From Treponema sp. (lineage in GTDB: Bacteria > Spirochaetota > Spirochaetia > Treponematales > Breznakiellaceae), in contig JAISCD010000081.1 of assembly GCA_031265825.1 (NCBI GenBank), positions 1 to 64,000 on the forward strand: DNA of 64,000 nucleotides, given 5' to 3'. This document shows, piece by piece, positions 33,179-42,224 of the stretch (positions within the stretch are counted from its first letter, which is position 1; each line of letters begins with the position of its first letter). Below the pieces are notes generated by a model. That model saw only the letters and a program-made list of their open reading frames with translations, was not told the DNA's origin and did not search any database. The translations under genes and the position numbers were made by a program.

Positions 33179-35587
33179 ATGCCATTGTATCAGACCATAC
33201 AAAAAGAGGAAACCCTGAAAAGCCTCGTGCATGAGGACTATTTCTCCGGCTTCGGCTACGAACCAAATATTGATAATATAGACTTCGTCATCACGGACAA
33301 GGGCGCACGGGGCGACCTCTTCAGCGATGGCACGGGCAGTTCAACCCATTTCCTCTGGGCAGAGGCAAAGAAGGGCGCCCATGACCTCTTCGCTCTCTTC
33401 ACTCAACTCCTCCTCACCTGTCGCAAGACTTACGAGAAGGCGGAATACCTCGCCCCGCCGTGGCTCGGCGCTTTTGACCAGACCACTATCGCCTTCGTTT
33501 CCTTCCATGACATCCTCCCTATCTTTACTGAACCTGACTTCAATTGGAATACCACACCGAGTAACCATGGGGCGGCTGACTTCCAGAAGGCAAAGGACAA
33601 GGTGAAGAAACTCATCGGTGAGAAGATCGCGGTGTATACCTTCGGCACGGACGATAGAGAAATAGCGGAGTTTATCAGGACACGCTTCGCCGCGGGCGCG
33701 GGCGCGTCTCTCAAGAGTCCGATCACGAAAGACAACTTCGTGCAGATATTTATCAAATGGGTGAAGGAGGTGAAGCCGTTTATCAACATTCCGAAGGACG
33801 AATGGGCGGAGTTCAAGCAGAGGGGGGTGTTGGATTGCGACTTCTACCGGGCAGACATGATGAGTTACGGGGGGAATACGATAACGGAGAAACTGAAGAT
33901 CGTGCTTAAACAGGACAATTATAAGTTCCACGAAAACATCAGGGGGAGGCTGTTCACGACAGACATTGACTTCACGGACGGCGGGGGCGCGTATAGTCGG
34001 TTTTGGAACAAGTATGAACGCCCACCCGCGGCTATCTACCAACAATTCATCATGGACCGGCGGGATTTGCTCATGCCGCAAAACATCCGGGAGATGAAGG
34101 GATCATTTTTCACGCCAAAGATTTGGGCGGAGAAGTCAAAGGAATATCTCGCAGCTGTGTTCGGGGTGAATTGGCAGGAGGAGTACCACGTATGGGACTG
34201 CGCGGTAGGCACCGGGAACCTGCTCGCCGGGCTGACGAACCCCTACAACGTCTGGGCGAGCGATATTGATCAGGGGAACGTGGAGACCATACAGAGTCTC
34301 ATTGACATAGATGAGAATCTCAACCTCCTACCCACTCATGTTTTCCAATTTGATTTCTTAAACGACGACTTCAGCACGTTACCGCAGGCGTTGCGGGAAA
34401 TAATCAACGATCCCGCAGAGCGGCGGAAGTTACTCATTTACATTAACCCGCCTTATGCGGAGGTGGCTACCGCTCGGACACGGAAAGGCACGGGGAAGAG
34501 TAAAAGCAACGTGGAACAGAGCAGGATGCATGACGTCTACGGTGAGCATATCGGTATCGCCAAAAAGGAACTGTTCGCTCAATTCTTGACGCGGATTTAT
34601 TTTGAAATCCCGGATTGTCCGATAGGCGAATTCTCTACGTTAAAGTCCTTGAGCGGTCCGAATTTCGCGTTGTTCAGGAAGGCATTCCGCGCGGAATTAA
34701 GGTCCTGCTTCATCGTGCCGTCTACGACGTTTGATAATGTCAACGGCAAATTTCCGATAGGGTTTAAGGTCTGGGACACCGCGCATAAGGTCCCATTCAC
34801 GGAGATGACCGCAGACGTTTTCAATAGCGCGGGGCGCTCAATCGGGGCGAAGAAGATATTCTCTTACGATGGGTGCAAATTCATAAACGAGTGGCTCATA
34901 GAGAAACGGGTTGCTCACATCGCGGAAGCCGATAAGATTGGTTTCCTTGGGTGTTATGGCAATGACTTTTTGAATCAAAACATTTGCCGAATCCAACGGA
35001 CGCGAGAGGAATTTGGGACGCCGCGTGGGAATTATATCACGAAGCAAAATATAACCGAAGTCGCGGTATACTACGCGGTGAGGAAGTCAATTAAAGCGAA
35101 ATGGTTAAACGACCGTGATCAATTCTTGTCCCCCAACGAGGGTTATGAGACGGACGGTGAGTTCCAAACGGATTGTCTTGTTTACACGTTGTTTGATAAC
35201 AACATTCAGGCGCGATACGGGGTGAACCATTGGATACCATTCACGGAAGGCGAGGTTGACGCGCGGGATAGATTCGGCTCGCATTTTATGAGCGGGGTTT
35301 TGAAAGCGGCGGTGTTTAGCGCGGAGGCGGAGGCAGTGCTTGCCGCTGGGCGTGAATTGTGGAGGTACTACCATGCGGCGATAAGGAACGACAGAACCGC
35401 GACTGTTGACGCGGCGTTCTACGATATACGGGAGTACTTTCAGGGGCGTAATGAGCAGGGAACCATGAAGACGAAGTCCGCTGACGAAGCCTATAATAGG
35501 CTAATCAAAACTTTGCGGGAGAAATTGCAGGCTTTGGCTGAAAGGTTCCAGCCCAAGATATATGAATACGGCTTCTTAAAGGGATGA
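33179..35587 (+). CDS. Type IIG-like restriction enzyme / adenine methyltransferase, tandem copy 2
   Basis: 802 aa, the same length as copy 1 and very similar along most of it. WAEAKKG and INPPYAEVAT are kept; motif I reads CAVGTGNLL instead of CAAGTGNLL. Differences are sparse until about residue 690, then become dense (for example EVDARDRFGSHFMSG against EVDAQEKFASHFMSG), ending in the same YEYGFLKG. A paralogue from tandem duplication with partial homogenisation; both reading frames are intact. Confidence 0.85.
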   Translation: MPLYQTIQKEETLKSLVHEDYFSGFGYEPNIDNIDFVITDKGARGDLFSDGTGSSTHFLWAEAKKGAHDLFALFTQLLLTCRKTYEKAEYLAPPWLGAFDQTTIAFVSFHDILPIFTEPDFNWNTTPSNHGAADFQKAKDKVKKLIGEKIAVYTFGTDDREIAEFIRTRFAAGAGASLKSPITKDNFVQIFIKWVKEVKPFINIPKDEWAEFKQRGVLDCDFYRADMMSYGGNTITEKLKIVLKQDNYKFHENIRGRLFTTDIDFTDGGGAYSRFWNKYERPPAAIYQQFIMDRRDLLMPQNIREMKGSFFTPKIWAEKSKEYLAAVFGVNWQEEYHVWDCAVGTGNLLAGLTNPYNVWASDIDQGNVETIQSLIDIDENLNLLPTHVFQFDFLNDDFSTLPQALREIINDPAERRKLLIYINPPYAEVATARTRKGTGKSKSNVEQSRMHDVYGEHIGIAKKELFAQFLTRIYFEIPDCPIGEFSTLKSLSGPNFALFRKAFRAELRSCFIVPSTTFDNVNGKFPIGFKVWDTAHKVPFTEMTADVFNSAGRSIGAKKIFSYDGCKFINEWLIEKRVAHIAEADKIGFLGCYGNDFLNQNICRIQRTREEFGTPRGNYITKQNITEVAVYYAVRKSIKAKWLNDRDQFLSPNEGYETDGEFQTDCLVYTLFDNNIQARYGVNHWIPFTEGEVDARDRFGSHFMSGVLKAAVFSAEAEAVLAAGRELWRYYHAAIRNDRTATVDAAFYDIREYFQGRNEQGTMKTKSADEAYNRLIKTLREKLQALAERFQPKIYEYGFLKG

Positions 35588-35699
35588 GGGGGGAAAGAGG
35601 CGAAGGTGTTCCCAGAAGTCCAGAACACATCCCACGGATCAATGAGAACTCCGCCGTCTGCTCGGAGGCTTTACTGTGTTTCGTTGATTGATTGGGAAG

Positions 35700-36010
35700 G
35701 TGTCTGGCACTCTTCGGGTGGGCGGCATGGACCCCGCCCGCATGGTGTCAGACACGGGCGGCTCTTTCGGGATGCTTCGGGGTTGGGGGGTGACGCACCC
35801 TTCGGGTGTTTTAAAGCTTCTTGTTTTGCCCCCCATGTGTATTAGTAGGGGGGTGGCGTAAGACCCCCGAAGGGGGTCTGAAGACAGGGGGGCGCGAAAC
35901 AAAGGCGGCGGTGTGCCGAAATGTTGTGGAAATAGCGCCCCCCTTCTGATTATTTGGGTGTGCCTGTCGGGGACAGCGGCGCTTCCTTTCTAACAATGCC
36001 CCTTGTGAAG
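35700..36010 (+). repeat. Composite dispersed element with GC-hairpin core, copy 6
   Basis: GTGTCTGGCAC and GTGTCAGACAC near 35700-35756, then GACGCACCCTTCGGGTGTTT, GCCCCCCATGTGTATTAGTA, GAAGACCCCCGAAGGGGGTC, core GGGGGGCGC (35887) to GCGCCCCCC (35943), then CTGTCGGGGACAGCGGCGCT. The 112 bp before it (35588-35699) hold nothing recognised except GGTGTTCCCAGAAGTCC, reminiscent of array E. Confidence 0.75.
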
Positions 36011-36015
36011 TCGTC

Positions 36016-36192
36016 TTACAGGCTTGCCTGCGTTAATGCGCCCTTAACGGTTAAAACGCCGCCGGAATATCCAGCGGTCAATGTGCCGACGTATTTACGG
36101 CTTGCGTTGACGTCGGCCGTGTCAGGTCTCCATTGGACTTTGCTCCAGTCAAGGGAATTCCAATCAGTCGCCCTACCGCCGGGTAGAATGTA
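36016..36192 (-). pseudogene. In-frame continuation of the 36193-36684 gene beyond its stop
   Basis: Directly after the TAA at 36195-36193 the same frame stays open for 58 codons to a second TAA at 36018-36016. It reads YILPGGRATDWNSLDWSKVQ and ends TVKGALTQASL, which looks like real protein (tryptophan-rich then a beta-hairpin). Either the gene carries a nonsense mutation or the stop is read through. Confidence 0.55.
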
Positions 36193-36684
36193 TTACGGAC
36201 GCAACACGACAGGAGACAGAGAATTATCTACGGCTATTTCAGGAGACTTGGAGAAGGCGTTCCGCAAATCGATCTGTTTCTTTTCGTCGGTTCGGATTTG
36301 ATACACCGTGCCGTCCAATATGAAACGGATGACGAGTTTTTGTCCCTCCTCAAGTACCGTTAGGTGAAAAAGGTTTGTGTACCTTTCCGGGCATATCGGG
36401 AATAACAACAACTGCCGAAGCGCATCCGGGACGGACTGTCTCCTCGTTGACGGCGAGTCGTACCGAAGGGCTTCAAGTTCTCTGGTAGATCGCATCTTGC
36501 TTGCGCCTGTGGTCGCATCCAAAGCGTCCCTTATGCTCCGCCCGCCGATTGACCAATTAAGGTAGTTCCTTGTCGGGTCTGGTCTGAGCGCATTGTAACG
36601 CATATCAATAGTAACATCCTGCGCTACCGCCAAAAGTCCGCCGACAAATGCCAGCGAAACGCCAATAAAAAATGATTTCTTCAT
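36193..36684 (-). CDS. Exported protein of unknown function, probably truncated by a nonsense codon
   Basis: 163 aa. Signal peptide MKKSFFIGVSLAFVGGLLAV with likely cleavage after AVA. The mature part begins QDVTIDMRYN and has no recognised domain; it contains LTVLEEGQKLVIRFILDGTVY, suggesting a beta-strand-rich fold. AAGGAG 7 nt before ATG. With the open frame beyond the stop the full product would be about 222 residues (36016-36684). Confidence 0.65.
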   Translation of the reverse strand: MKKSFFIGVSLAFVGGLLAVAQDVTIDMRYNALRPDPTRNYLNWSIGGRSIRDALDATTGASKMRSTRELEALRYDSPSTRRQSVPDALRQLLLFPICPERYTNLFHLTVLEEGQKLVIRFILDGTVYQIRTDEKKQIDLRNAFSKSPEIAVDNSLSPVVLRP

Positions 36685-36798
36685 TTATACTCTCCTTATA
36701 CTTATTTGCGCCGTTATCCCTACGGGATTAACGGGTAAACCAACGCCTCAACAGGGGGCTTTCCCCTGCCGCCAAGGTAGAATTTACGGCTTTCATCG

Positions 36799-37185
36799 TT
36801 ACTTTTCCTTCCGCGTTAATTGATCTTCCGCGGCTCGAATCGCGGTATCGTAATACGCCACCTTGAAGTCGAGCTTGTCCAGCGCGGTCTTCATGTCGTC
36901 CATCCTCTTGGCGAGTAACCTGCGCTGTTCTTGCAGAATCTTCTTGCGGGCTTCCCGCGTGCCGTCCCCTTGCTTGAAAAGCGCAACGTATTCAAGCAAC
37001 GCCGCCACCGCAACGCCCGCGCCTCGCATACATACGATAAAATCAACCCATTGGCAATCAATTTCGCCGTAGTCCCGAATACCGCCCTTGCCCCGCGTTA
37101 CCGGCGGGAGTAAGCCGACACGCTCATAATAACGGAGTGTGTCTATCGTCAAGCCGTATCTTTCGGCGACCTCTGCTATAGTCAT
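36799..37185 (-). CDS. MerR family transcriptional regulator
   Basis: 128 aa. Winged-helix N-terminus MTIAEVAERYGLTIDTLRYYERVGLLPPVTR followed by a dimerising coiled coil rich in K and R; no cysteine metal-binding motif. In this subclass (AdhR/NmlR-like) targets are often stress or reductase genes; the nitroreductase and short-chain dehydrogenase genes 1-3 kb away are possible but unproven targets. Its own promoter carries a typical MerR operator. Confidence 0.9.
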   Translation of the reverse strand: MTIAEVAERYGLTIDTLRYYERVGLLPPVTRGKGGIRDYGEIDCQWVDFIVCMRGAGVAVAALLEYVALFKQGDGTREARKKILQEQRRLLAKRMDDMKTALDKLDFKVAYYDTAIRAAEDQLTRKEK

Positions 37186-37191
37186 AGTGTC

Positions 37192-37222
37192 ATTATCGGA
37201 CTTGGAGTGAACTCCAACTAAA
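37192..37222 (-). promoter_or_regulatory. MerR-type promoter/operator
   Basis: Minus strand TTTAGT (37222-37217), 19-bp spacer, GATAAT (37197-37192). The long spacer holds the palindrome TTGGAGT-TC-ACTCCAA (37217-37202), the usual MerR arrangement, so the regulator probably controls itself. Confidence 0.75.
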
Positions 37223-37341
37223 GTGTTTTTTTGTCTTTTTTCACCATAATTCTTGAAAAAGGCGGGTATTAGGAAGGGTAGGGCGGTGGCGAGGCTCTTT
37301 CGGGGCGCTTTGCTTGGTTCAGTGTTCCTGTAATGTGGTTT

Positions 37342-37935
37342 TCAGATATATTCATAGCAAGGGTATTGTGTTTTTAAATACGAAATATGTTTATTCCATG
37401 TTTTATTATCTAATTCCTTTAAATCCCGCGATTTAACAACAAGTTTTCCATTTATCAACGTTTCTTCATAGCCCCATTGAAAACCTGCTAAAAAAGATAA
37501 CTTATTACCGTTCATTCTTGACGGCATATCAACGAGGTAAGTATAAGCCGTCCACGTGCCTTTAACATTTCCATTCAAATTATTGCATGGGGCATCGTAA
37601 ATTTCGGCGGGACTGCCATAGGCAAAATAAATACAATGCGGATCATTTGAATCAATGGATAACTCATTTTCGTCAGGCGTCTCAAGTAAGTCAGAAGAAA
37701 AATATGCTCTTTGAACAAGCTGTATCCACCCGCATAACCGCCGGTAGCCCGTATTAGTCATATTCTTGATATAAGCGTGAACCGTAGGATACCCAATACA
37801 AAGATGGGGATCAAAGGGCAAGCCGAGCAAAGCGTCAAAACCGCTCTCCCAAGCGCTTTCATTCACTCGGTAAATAACCTCTATTGTATTTTGTATGCCC
37901 CTTAAGTTAAATGGTATATGCACAATCTTGTTCAC
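37342..37935 (-). CDS. Hypothetical protein
   Basis: 197 aa, soluble, aromatic-rich (GWIQLVQRAYFSS, TWTAYTYLVDMPSR, LAGFQWGYEE). Starts at GTG with AAGGA about 10 nt upstream. No motif or family recognised. AT-rich compared with the neighbouring merR gene, so possibly acquired. It is followed by 150 bp with no feature before the merR promoter. Confidence 0.6.
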   Translation of the reverse strand: MNKIVHIPFNLRGIQNTIEVIYRVNESAWESGFDALLGLPFDPHLCIGYPTVHAYIKNMTNTGYRRLCGWIQLVQRAYFSSDLLETPDENELSIDSNDPHCIYFAYGSPAEIYDAPCNNLNGNVKGTWTAYTYLVDMPSRMNGNKLSFLAGFQWGYEETLINGKLVVKSRDLKELDNKTWNKHISYLKTQYPCYEYI

Positions 37936-37971
37936 TGCTTTTGTCCTTCAATAGGCTGTTCGCTTCGAGTG

Positions 37972-38164
37972 TTCTAAAGCACCCTTCGGGTGTTTTAAAG
38001 CTTCTTGTTCCGCTCTCCATGTAGGCTGGTTGGAGGGTGACGCACCCTTCGGGTGTGCTAAAGCTTCTTGTTCCGCTCTCCATGTAGGCTGGTTGGGGGG
38101 TGACGCACCCTTCGAGTGTGCTAAAGCTTCTTGTTTTGCCCCCCATACAGATTAGTAGGGGGGT
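37972..38164. repeat. 63-bp tandem repeat, three units
   Basis: CACCCTTCGGGTGT (or CGAGTGT) recurs at 37980, 38043 and 38106, exactly 63 bp apart, with AAAGCTTCTTGTTCCGCTCT and GTAGGCTGGTTGG in each unit. It runs straight into the GC-hairpin element. Confidence 0.88.
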
Positions 38165-38320
38165 GACGGAAGACCGCCGAAGGCGGGCTGTAGGCAGGGG
38201 GGCGCGAAACAAAGGCAACGGTGTGCCGAAATGTTGTGGAAATAGCGCCCCCCTTCTGATTATTTGGCTGTGCCTGTCGGGGACAGCGGCGCTACTTTTT
38301 TAACAATGCCCTATGTTTCG
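38140..38320 (+). repeat. Composite dispersed element with GC-hairpin core, copy 7
   Basis: Almost the same sequence as copy 6: GCCCCCCATACAGATTAGTA, GGAAGACCGCCGAAGGCGGG, core GGGGGGCGC (38197) to GCGCCCCCC (38253), then TTCTGATTATTTGGCTGTGC and GGGGACAGCGGCGCT. Confidence 0.85.
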
Positions 38321-38333
38321 GCGACTTCTCATT

Positions 38334-38867
38334 TTACACAAAGCGCACAATGTCTTCAAACGCCTTGCGTTTCTTTTCACGAATAAGGGCATTAGAAGGG
38401 TATCCCAAGGCAATTACAGACCCGAATTGCTTTTCCGCTGGAATATTCAACAATTCGCATATCTTCTTGCGATCATAAATACCTATGATACAGGTTCCAA
38501 GCCCCTGCGCCGCGGCTTCCAAACATATATAGGCAGTAGCCGCGCCTATATCACCCTTCGCAAAATACTGGCTGTCGATAAAACAGCTAATCGTAGGGCT
38601 TAAAATAGCGTGTTCCTCAAGCACAATAATAAACGCCTTTGCCGTTCCCAACCAACTGTTTTGCTTGAGCTGTTGACCGCATGACGCTATTTGGCTAACC
38701 ATATTCTGCGACTCCACCACGACAAAACTCCACGGTTGGGCATTACAGCCGGAATGAGTCAACCGACCCGCCTCAACACACCGCGCCAACTTGTCATGCT
38801 CAACAGGCTGTTCAGAAAACCCTCGACAACTTTGGCGTGCCTTACATAGTTCAAGAAAATCATTCAT
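38334..38867 (-). CDS. Nitroreductase family protein
   Basis: 177 aa. FMN-binding pattern: RQSCRGFSEQPVEHDKL, THSGCNAQPWSFVVVE, GDIGAATAYICLEAAAQGLGTCIIG, and VIALGYPS. Such enzymes reduce nitro compounds, quinones or flavins with NAD(P)H. AGGAGG precedes ATG at 38867. Confidence 0.9.
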   Translation of the reverse strand: MNDFLELCKARQSCRGFSEQPVEHDKLARCVEAGRLTHSGCNAQPWSFVVVESQNMVSQIASCGQQLKQNSWLGTAKAFIIVLEEHAILSPTISCFIDSQYFAKGDIGAATAYICLEAAAQGLGTCIIGIYDRKKICELLNIPAEKQFGSVIALGYPSNALIREKKRKAFEDIVRFV

Positions 38868-38934
38868 ATACTATGTCCTCCTATAATTTTGGGACTATGG
38901 TAGCATACTATAAACTCTTTAGTCAATAATATTG

Positions 38935-39801
38935 CTATCGGCTATGCACAACATCATCGGCGTCGGTAGCATAAGCCAATGCTTTTTGCGCCTCCAATTC
39001 CGCCATCCTTGCGGTTAAGGCGGACTTTATATCCTCATAAGCGTCGCTACCCAACGCCAGACGCAATGGGCAGTTCCCATCGTCAACGCAACGAATGATT
39101 ACTTCTGCCATTTTTTGCGGATCGCCGGGGATCACATCCTGCTCCGTGATCTCTTTGGTATGTAGGTTCTGATAAACCCTCTTGAAGTTTCTAGCGGGTT
39201 GATCATTGTATGCGTCCAATTCCGCCCCAAATACGCCATGATTGGCAAAAAATCCCGTGCGAATCCCTCCCGGTTCTACCAATGTGATCGTTATGTTAAA
39301 TGGAGCGCCTTCCTTCGCCAATGTTTCAAACGCCCCTTCAACCGCCCACTTAGAAGCGCTGTACAGTCCCTGCCCCGGATTGGAAAGATGCCCCACTTCA
39401 CTGGAGATTTGAACAATATGCCCCTTACCTCGCCCTCTGAAATAGGGCATAAAAGCCCGCGCAACCCGTAGCGAACCAAAGAAATTCGTTTGAAACACGT
39501 GATCAATCTGCTCATCACTCACCTCTTCCACAGCCCCAAACAGCCCATACCCAGCGTTGTTTACCGCTACATCAATGTCGCCAAGCTCCTCTATTGCCCT
39601 GCCCACTACCCGCTTGATAGCGCGTGAATCAGTTAAATCAAGCTCTGTCCGCCATAGACGTGAGCCGTATCTTTCCCGCAATTCATCGAGCGCTTGGGGT
39701 TTACGCACGGTGGCGGCGACACGATCACCTCGCTCAAGCAACATTTTGAGCATTGGATACGCCAATCCCCCGTTTGCGCCTGTAATAAACCATGTTTTCA
39801 T
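38935..39801 (-). CDS. Short-chain dehydrogenase/reductase
   Basis: 288 aa. Rossmann motif ITGANGGLA, VNNAGYG, catalytic YSASK (Tyr, Lys) after IVQISSEVG, and VEPGGIRTGF. NAD(P)-dependent oxidoreductase of unknown substrate. GGAGG precedes ATG. It lies 67 bp upstream of the nitroreductase gene on the same strand and could be co-transcribed with it. Confidence 0.9.
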   Translation of the reverse strand: MKTWFITGANGGLAYPMLKMLLERGDRVAATVRKPQALDELRERYGSRLWRTELDLTDSRAIKRVVGRAIEELGDIDVAVNNAGYGLFGAVEEVSDEQIDHVFQTNFFGSLRVARAFMPYFRGRGKGHIVQISSEVGHLSNPGQGLYSASKWAVEGAFETLAKEGAPFNITITLVEPGGIRTGFFANHGVFGAELDAYNDQPARNFKRVYQNLHTKEITEQDVIPGDPQKMAEVIIRCVDDGNCPLRLALGSDAYEDIKSALTARMAELEAQKALAYATDADDVVHSR

Positions 39802-39838
39802 AAAAAATCCTCCATTTCATCCTATTATATATTCTTTA

Positions 39839-39913
39839 CCGCTGGAGAAACTACGGTCTCTGGCTGAAAGCATCCGCCCTAATATATATGAATACGGCTT
39901 CTTAAAGGGATGA
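39839..39913 (+). pseudogene. 3' remnant of a third type IIG-like gene
   Basis: About 23 codons reading LEKLRSLAESIRPNIYEYGF then LKG and a stop, matching the ends of the genes at 33109 and 35587 (LREKLxxLxExxQPKxYEYGF). The stop and the following GATGGG are also alike (33106-33115). Upstream homology stops abruptly. Confidence 0.85.
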
Positions 39914-39930
39914 TGGGAAATGTCCCCTGT

Positions 39931-40887
39931 TCATTCGCCTGCGTCTGAAAGCTGTGTTGAAAGATAACGTTCTCCAGAATCAGGCAGTATCGTTACGATG
40001 AGCTTGCCCGCGCTTTCAGGACGCGCCGCTACCTTCAACGCGCTCCAAATAGCGGCGCCAGAAGAGATGCCACAGAGGATTCCCTCAACTTTAGCGGTTT
40101 CCCGCGCGGTTGCAATAGCGTCTTCATTAGTAACCCTGACTATCTCGTCAATAATTGAACGATTAAGAATCTTGGGGATAAACCCCGCGCCGATTCCTTG
40201 TATACGATGGGGGCCGGGGAGACCGCCTGAAAGTACCGGCGAGGCGTCGGGTTCTACCGCTATGATACGGACACCCTGCTTCCGCGCCTTGAGAACCTCG
40301 CCAACGCCGGTTATGGTGCCTCCTGTGCCGACCCCGGAAACAAATATATCAACAGCCCCAGCCGTATCTATCCATATCTCTTCAGCCGTGGTTAGCCGAT
40401 GTATCTGCGGATTTGCGGGATTTTCAAATTGGAGGGGAATGAAACTACCCGGTATCTGTGAATGTAGTTCTTTGGCTTTACGGATTGAACCTTTCATCCC
40501 ATCTTTACCAGAAGTAAGCGCTACCTCGGCGCCAAGCATCCGCGCCAACTTTCTCCGCTCAACAGACATAGTTTCAGGCATGGTGAGTATGAGTTTGTAC
40601 CCTCTGGAAGCGCAGGCAAAGGCAAGTCCTATGCCTGTATTGCCGCTGGTCGGCTCTATTACGGTCCCACCCGGTTTGAGTTTGCCTTCGTTTTCCGCCG
40701 CGTCTAACATCGCCGCGCCTATGCGGTCTTTCACACTCGTTAAAGGATTAAAGGACTCCACCTTCGCAAGTACAACCCCCGGAAGCCCTGATCCAAGTTT
40801 TGCGAGTCTTACAAGAGGCGTGTTTCCTCTGGCGTCAATGATGGTGTCAAAGATCTTCCCGCGTACCGGGAAAGCTTGTTCATTCAT
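39931..40887 (-). CDS. cysK: Cysteine synthase A (O-acetylserine sulfhydrylase)
   Basis: 318 aa. PLP-dependent. Seen: GNTPLVRL, the PLP-lysine motif [33 protein letters not shown], and the C-terminal [12 protein letters not shown]. Makes cysteine from O-acetylserine and sulfide. GAGGAGG precedes ATG. It follows the ABC ATPase gene by 50 bp on the same strand, which suggests the transporter supplies sulfur. Confidence 0.95.
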   Translation of the reverse strand: MNEQAFPVRGKIFDTIIDARGNTPLVRLAKLGSGLPGVVLAKVESFNPLTSVKDRIGAAMLDAAENEGKLKPGGTVIEPTSGNTGIGLAFACASRGYKLILTMPETMSVERRKLARMLGAEVALTSGKDGMKGSIRKAKELHSQIPGSFIPLQFENPANPQIHRLTTAEEIWIDTAGAVDIFVSGVGTGGTITGVGEVLKARKQGVRIIAVEPDASPVLSGGLPGPHRIQGIGAGFIPKILNRSIIDEIVRVTNEDAIATARETAKVEGILCGISSGAAIWSALKVAARPESAGKLIVTILPDSGERYLSTQLSDAGE

Positions 40888-40937
40888 GTTTTTCCTCCTC
40901 TCTTCTTATTCTCATTTGGTAGGCTTCTTTGCAGTTA

Positions 40938-41849
40938 TCATATTGAATAGTCGCTTTCTTGATTGACGTCATACTGAAACATAGCGAGGATACGTTCCTG
41001 TATGCTAACTAACGCCGCGTCAGTTCTTGCTCGGGGGCGTTGGACGTCTACGAGTATTTTGTTGCGTATTGAGCCGGGGCTGGGAGAAAAAACCACCACC
41101 TCGTCTGAAATATACACCGCTTCCTGTACATCGTGAGTTACCATAACGATGGTGATTGGCTTTGACATTTCTACGGTTTCAGACCAGAGGCGCAACAGCT
41201 CGTCTTGCAGTTTTTCCCTCGTAAGAGCATCTACAGCCGCAAAAGGCTCATCCATAAGGATAATTTTCGGCTCGACAGAAAGCGCTCGCGCTAAAGACAA
41301 ACGTTGACGCATCCCGCCTGAAAGTTGGGAAGGGTATTTGTTGGCAAAAGCGCCTAAATCAACCTTGTTCAAGTAGAAGAAAGCCTTCTCTTCAATATCC
41401 TTGCGCCTCTGACGTTCTATTCCCTTTTTCCCTGCGTTACGCAGTTTGAGCGCGAATACAACGTTATCAAGAGCGGTCATCCAAGGAAAAACCGCGTAAT
41501 CCTGAAAAATCATGGCGATGTCGTGTTTGGGATGGTCCTGAAACACACTGTTTGCCAGAGGTGAAATAAAACGATACCGACGCTGATAAGCGATTCGTTC
41601 CTTGCGTGTCGCCGGTAAAGGCTCAAGCACAAGCCGTCCGTCAATGTAAATCGCGCCATCCGTAGGCGGCTGGAGTCCCGCAAGAATCTCAAGGAACGTC
41701 GATTTACCACATCCTGACGGACCAAGGAACGAAACAATCTTCCCGTCAGAAATAGAAAGGCTCACGTTCAATACCGCGGTAAGCCCTTCCGCAATCCCTT
41801 TCTCATTTACTATGGAAAAAAACTTGGTAATACTCTTAGCTTCTATCAT
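40938..41849 (-). CDS. ABC transporter ATPase, nitrate/sulfonate/taurine type
   Basis: 303 aa. Walker A GPSGCGKST, Q-loop MIFQDYAVFPWMTALDNV, signature LSGGMRQRLSLARAL, Walker B ILMDEPF, H-loop MVTHD. An insertion of about 30 residues after GRLVLEPLP is unusual for SsuB/TauB. The start at 41849 has AAGG upstream; a further ATG at 41867 lacks one. Separated from its permease gene by about 375 bp of repeats. Confidence 0.9.
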   Translation of the reverse strand: MIEAKSITKFFSIVNEKGIAEGLTAVLNVSLSISDGKIVSFLGPSGCGKSTFLEILAGLQPPTDGAIYIDGRLVLEPLPATRKERIAYQRRYRFISPLANSVFQDHPKHDIAMIFQDYAVFPWMTALDNVVFALKLRNAGKKGIERQRRKDIEEKAFFYLNKVDLGAFANKYPSQLSGGMRQRLSLARALSVEPKIILMDEPFAAVDALTREKLQDELLRLWSETVEMSKPITIVMVTHDVQEAVYISDEVVVFSPSPGSIRNKILVDVQRPRARTDAALVSIQERILAMFQYDVNQESDYSI

Positions 41850-41888
41850 CTCACTGCCTTCTAGCATACAGGCAAAGCCTGTTTAATG

Positions 41889-42224
41889 CCTTTGCCGCAC
41901 ACCCTTCGGGTGTTTTAAAGGCGTCCTGCTCCGCCCTTTCTTACTAACAACGAATAGGTTCCACTTGCCTGCAAGCGCACCCTTCGGGCATCCTTCGGGT
42001 GTTCTAAAAGCACTCCGCCTCTTCTTCTAACAACGAATAGGTTCCGCTTGTTTACAAGTGCAACCTTCGGGCACCCTTTGGGTGTTTTAAAGCGTCCCGC
42101 TCCGCCTCTTCTTCTAACAACAAGTAGGCTCCACTTGCTTGCAAGTGTAGCCGTCAAGTCAGTGGAAGCGGTACTACCTTTCTAATAACGCCCCGTGTGA
42201 AGTATTTAAACACCCGAAGGGTGG
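41889..42224. repeat. Dispersed-repeat block within the ABC operon
   Basis: Three imperfect units each holding ACCCTTCGGGTGTTxTAAA, CTCCGCC and AACGAATAGGTTCCxCTTG, then CACCCGAAGGGTGGTTAAAC. No gene. It splits the permease from the ATPase, so the operon may be read through it or interrupted. Confidence 0.75.

Noticed and set aside
36728-36796. 22-codon frame MKAVNSTLAAGESP after merR
   Set aside because: Too short, no ribosome binding site of its own and no recognised similarity.
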